A DNA stretch of 34,352 bases, from contig JABAYF010000009.1 of NCBI GenBank assembly GCA_018609125.1, positions 1 to 34,352 of the forward strand, written 5' to 3'. Position numbers and translations under genes: made by a program. Below, piece by piece: positions 33,810 to 34,352 of this stretch. Position 1 is the stretch's first letter; every line of letters begins with the position of its first letter. The notes beneath the pieces were generated by a model, which ran no database searches, was not told where the DNA came from, and saw only the letters and a list, made by a program, of their open reading frames with translations. Source of the stretch: Candidatus Nanopelagicales bacterium (GTDB lineage Bacteria; Actinomycetota; Actinomycetes; S36-B12).

Positions 33810-34352
33810 TTAGTCCTGGGCCTCGAGCATGATTACACCTGGACCCTTGGCTTTGACGACAGACCGGTCAATCGCGCGGATCGTCAAGATGACCCGGTCG
33901 TTGACGATGCGTGCCTTGCGCACCGTGGCCAGCATGGAGTCTTGCCCCCCTAAAGAAATCACCACACTGGGATGTGGTGTAGCGAGACGGTCAGAACCCC
34001 GGGCCCAGCCGAAGTCCTCGAGAGCCTCGCGCGGATCCGTTGATTCGACCATGCGACCCACGCGATCAAAGCGCGATACGCGAGCATCATGAATCACCAG
34101 GCGTGCAGAATTGATGCGGCCCGGTACAACGCGGATCTTTTGGGAGTTCCAGACGAACAGATCGGGTGCATATAGTTCCGGCTCATCCTGAGCGGCTCCG
34201 TCGTCGAGGATCGGGGTGAGGCGGGTCCCATCGCCAAGATTGCCAACGCCGCATTCGAGAGACTTATTGATGCAGTTGTCGACCAGGATGTCCATGATGG
34301 CCGGGTCCCATCCGTTCATCCAGTCGGCGTGGGTTGAATAGCCACCCGGGCC
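33810..34352 (-). CDS. 3' part of a DUF1996-type protein with an extra C-terminal domain (5' end outside window)
   Basis: The frame is open through the ATG at 34319 to the window edge, where it encodes GPGGYSTHADWMNGWD; this resembles the end of DUF1996 domains (HADFxNGWD), followed by ILVDNCINKSLECGVGN with cysteines typical of the family. After that comes a region of about 130 residues of mainly beta character (LFVWNSQKIRVVPGRINSARLVIHDARVSRF, SVVISLGGQDSMLATVRKARIVNDRVILTIRAIDRS) that I do not recognise. DUF1996 proteins are secreted and of unknown function. The true start is beyond the window, so the ATG at 34319 is not the start. It is convergent with smpB. Confidence 0.65.
   Translation of the reverse strand, partial: GPGGYSTHADWMNGWDPAIMDILVDNCINKSLECGVGNLGDGTRLTPILDDGAAQDEPELYAPDLFVWNSQKIRVVPGRINSARLVIHDARVSRFDRVGRMVESTDPREALEDFGWARGSDRLATPHPSVVISLGGQDSMLATVRKARIVNDRVILTIRAIDRSVVKAKGPGVIMLEAQD

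Overview
The window is a gene-dense stretch of a bacterial chromosome from an actinobacterium of roughly 60% GC. The taxonomic call rests on gene order and protein families: hpt-ftsH-folE-folP-folB-folK-DUF3180, a DUF2520 protein before panC, class II lysS upstream of a two-AAA ClpC, ftsE-ftsX-smpB, a mycobacterial-type GNAT N-acetylglutamate synthase, a DUF2342 zincin, frequent GTG starts, and many starts with a TAnnnT hexamer 6-8 nt upstream and no Shine-Dalgarno sequence (probable leaderless mRNAs). I see no phage, IS element, CRISPR array, rRNA or tRNA. I cannot name the species; an uncultured aquatic lineage is possible.

Layout. 48-1426 (minus): a NadR-like nucleoside kinase and a DUF6159 membrane protein. 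1452-5540: a fatty-acid beta-oxidation operon (thiolase, FadB-type hydratase/dehydrogenase) with a promoter and overlapping inverted repeats in front, followed by a TetR-type regulator. 5605-7032: a 4-TM protein converging on a ppa-Nudix pair. 7103-11116: dacB (PBP4), a DUF2342 zincin, tilS and hpt. 11164-16073: ftsH and the folate operon folE-folP-folB-folK-DUF3180, with most genes overlapping. 16084-20487: a small unknown protein, an orphan NuoD-like protein on the opposite strand, two PH-domain (YdbS/YdbT-like) membrane proteins and a MidA/NDUFAF7-type methyltransferase. 20532-25558: DUF2520, panC, a nadB-nadC gene fusion and coaX (CoA and NAD biosynthesis). 25597-28415: lysS, a GNAT acetyltransferase and an N-acetylmuramoyl-L-alanine amidase. 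28636-33757: clpC, a TM-anchored unknown, ftsE, ftsX and smpB. 33810-end (minus): the 3' part of a DUF1996-type protein that runs off the window.

How the genes work together. Three cofactor routes dominate: tetrahydrofolate (folE/P/B/K), CoA (DUF2520 as a candidate ketopantoate reductase, panC, coaX) and NAD (NadB-NadC in one chain; possibly salvage through the NadR-like kinase). Cell-wall and division functions (dacB, amidase, ftsEX) and protein quality control (ftsH, clpC, smpB) fill most of the rest.

The two most interesting items are the 841-residue NadB-NadC fusion, which joins the enzymes on either side of the missing NadA step, and the neighbourhood pairing a divergent NuoD-like protein with a MidA-family methyltransferase. 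In mitochondria the MidA homologue NDUFAF7 dimethylates an arginine of the NuoD homologue NDUFS2, so this may be a bacterial enzyme-substrate pair with an unknown, non-complex-I role.
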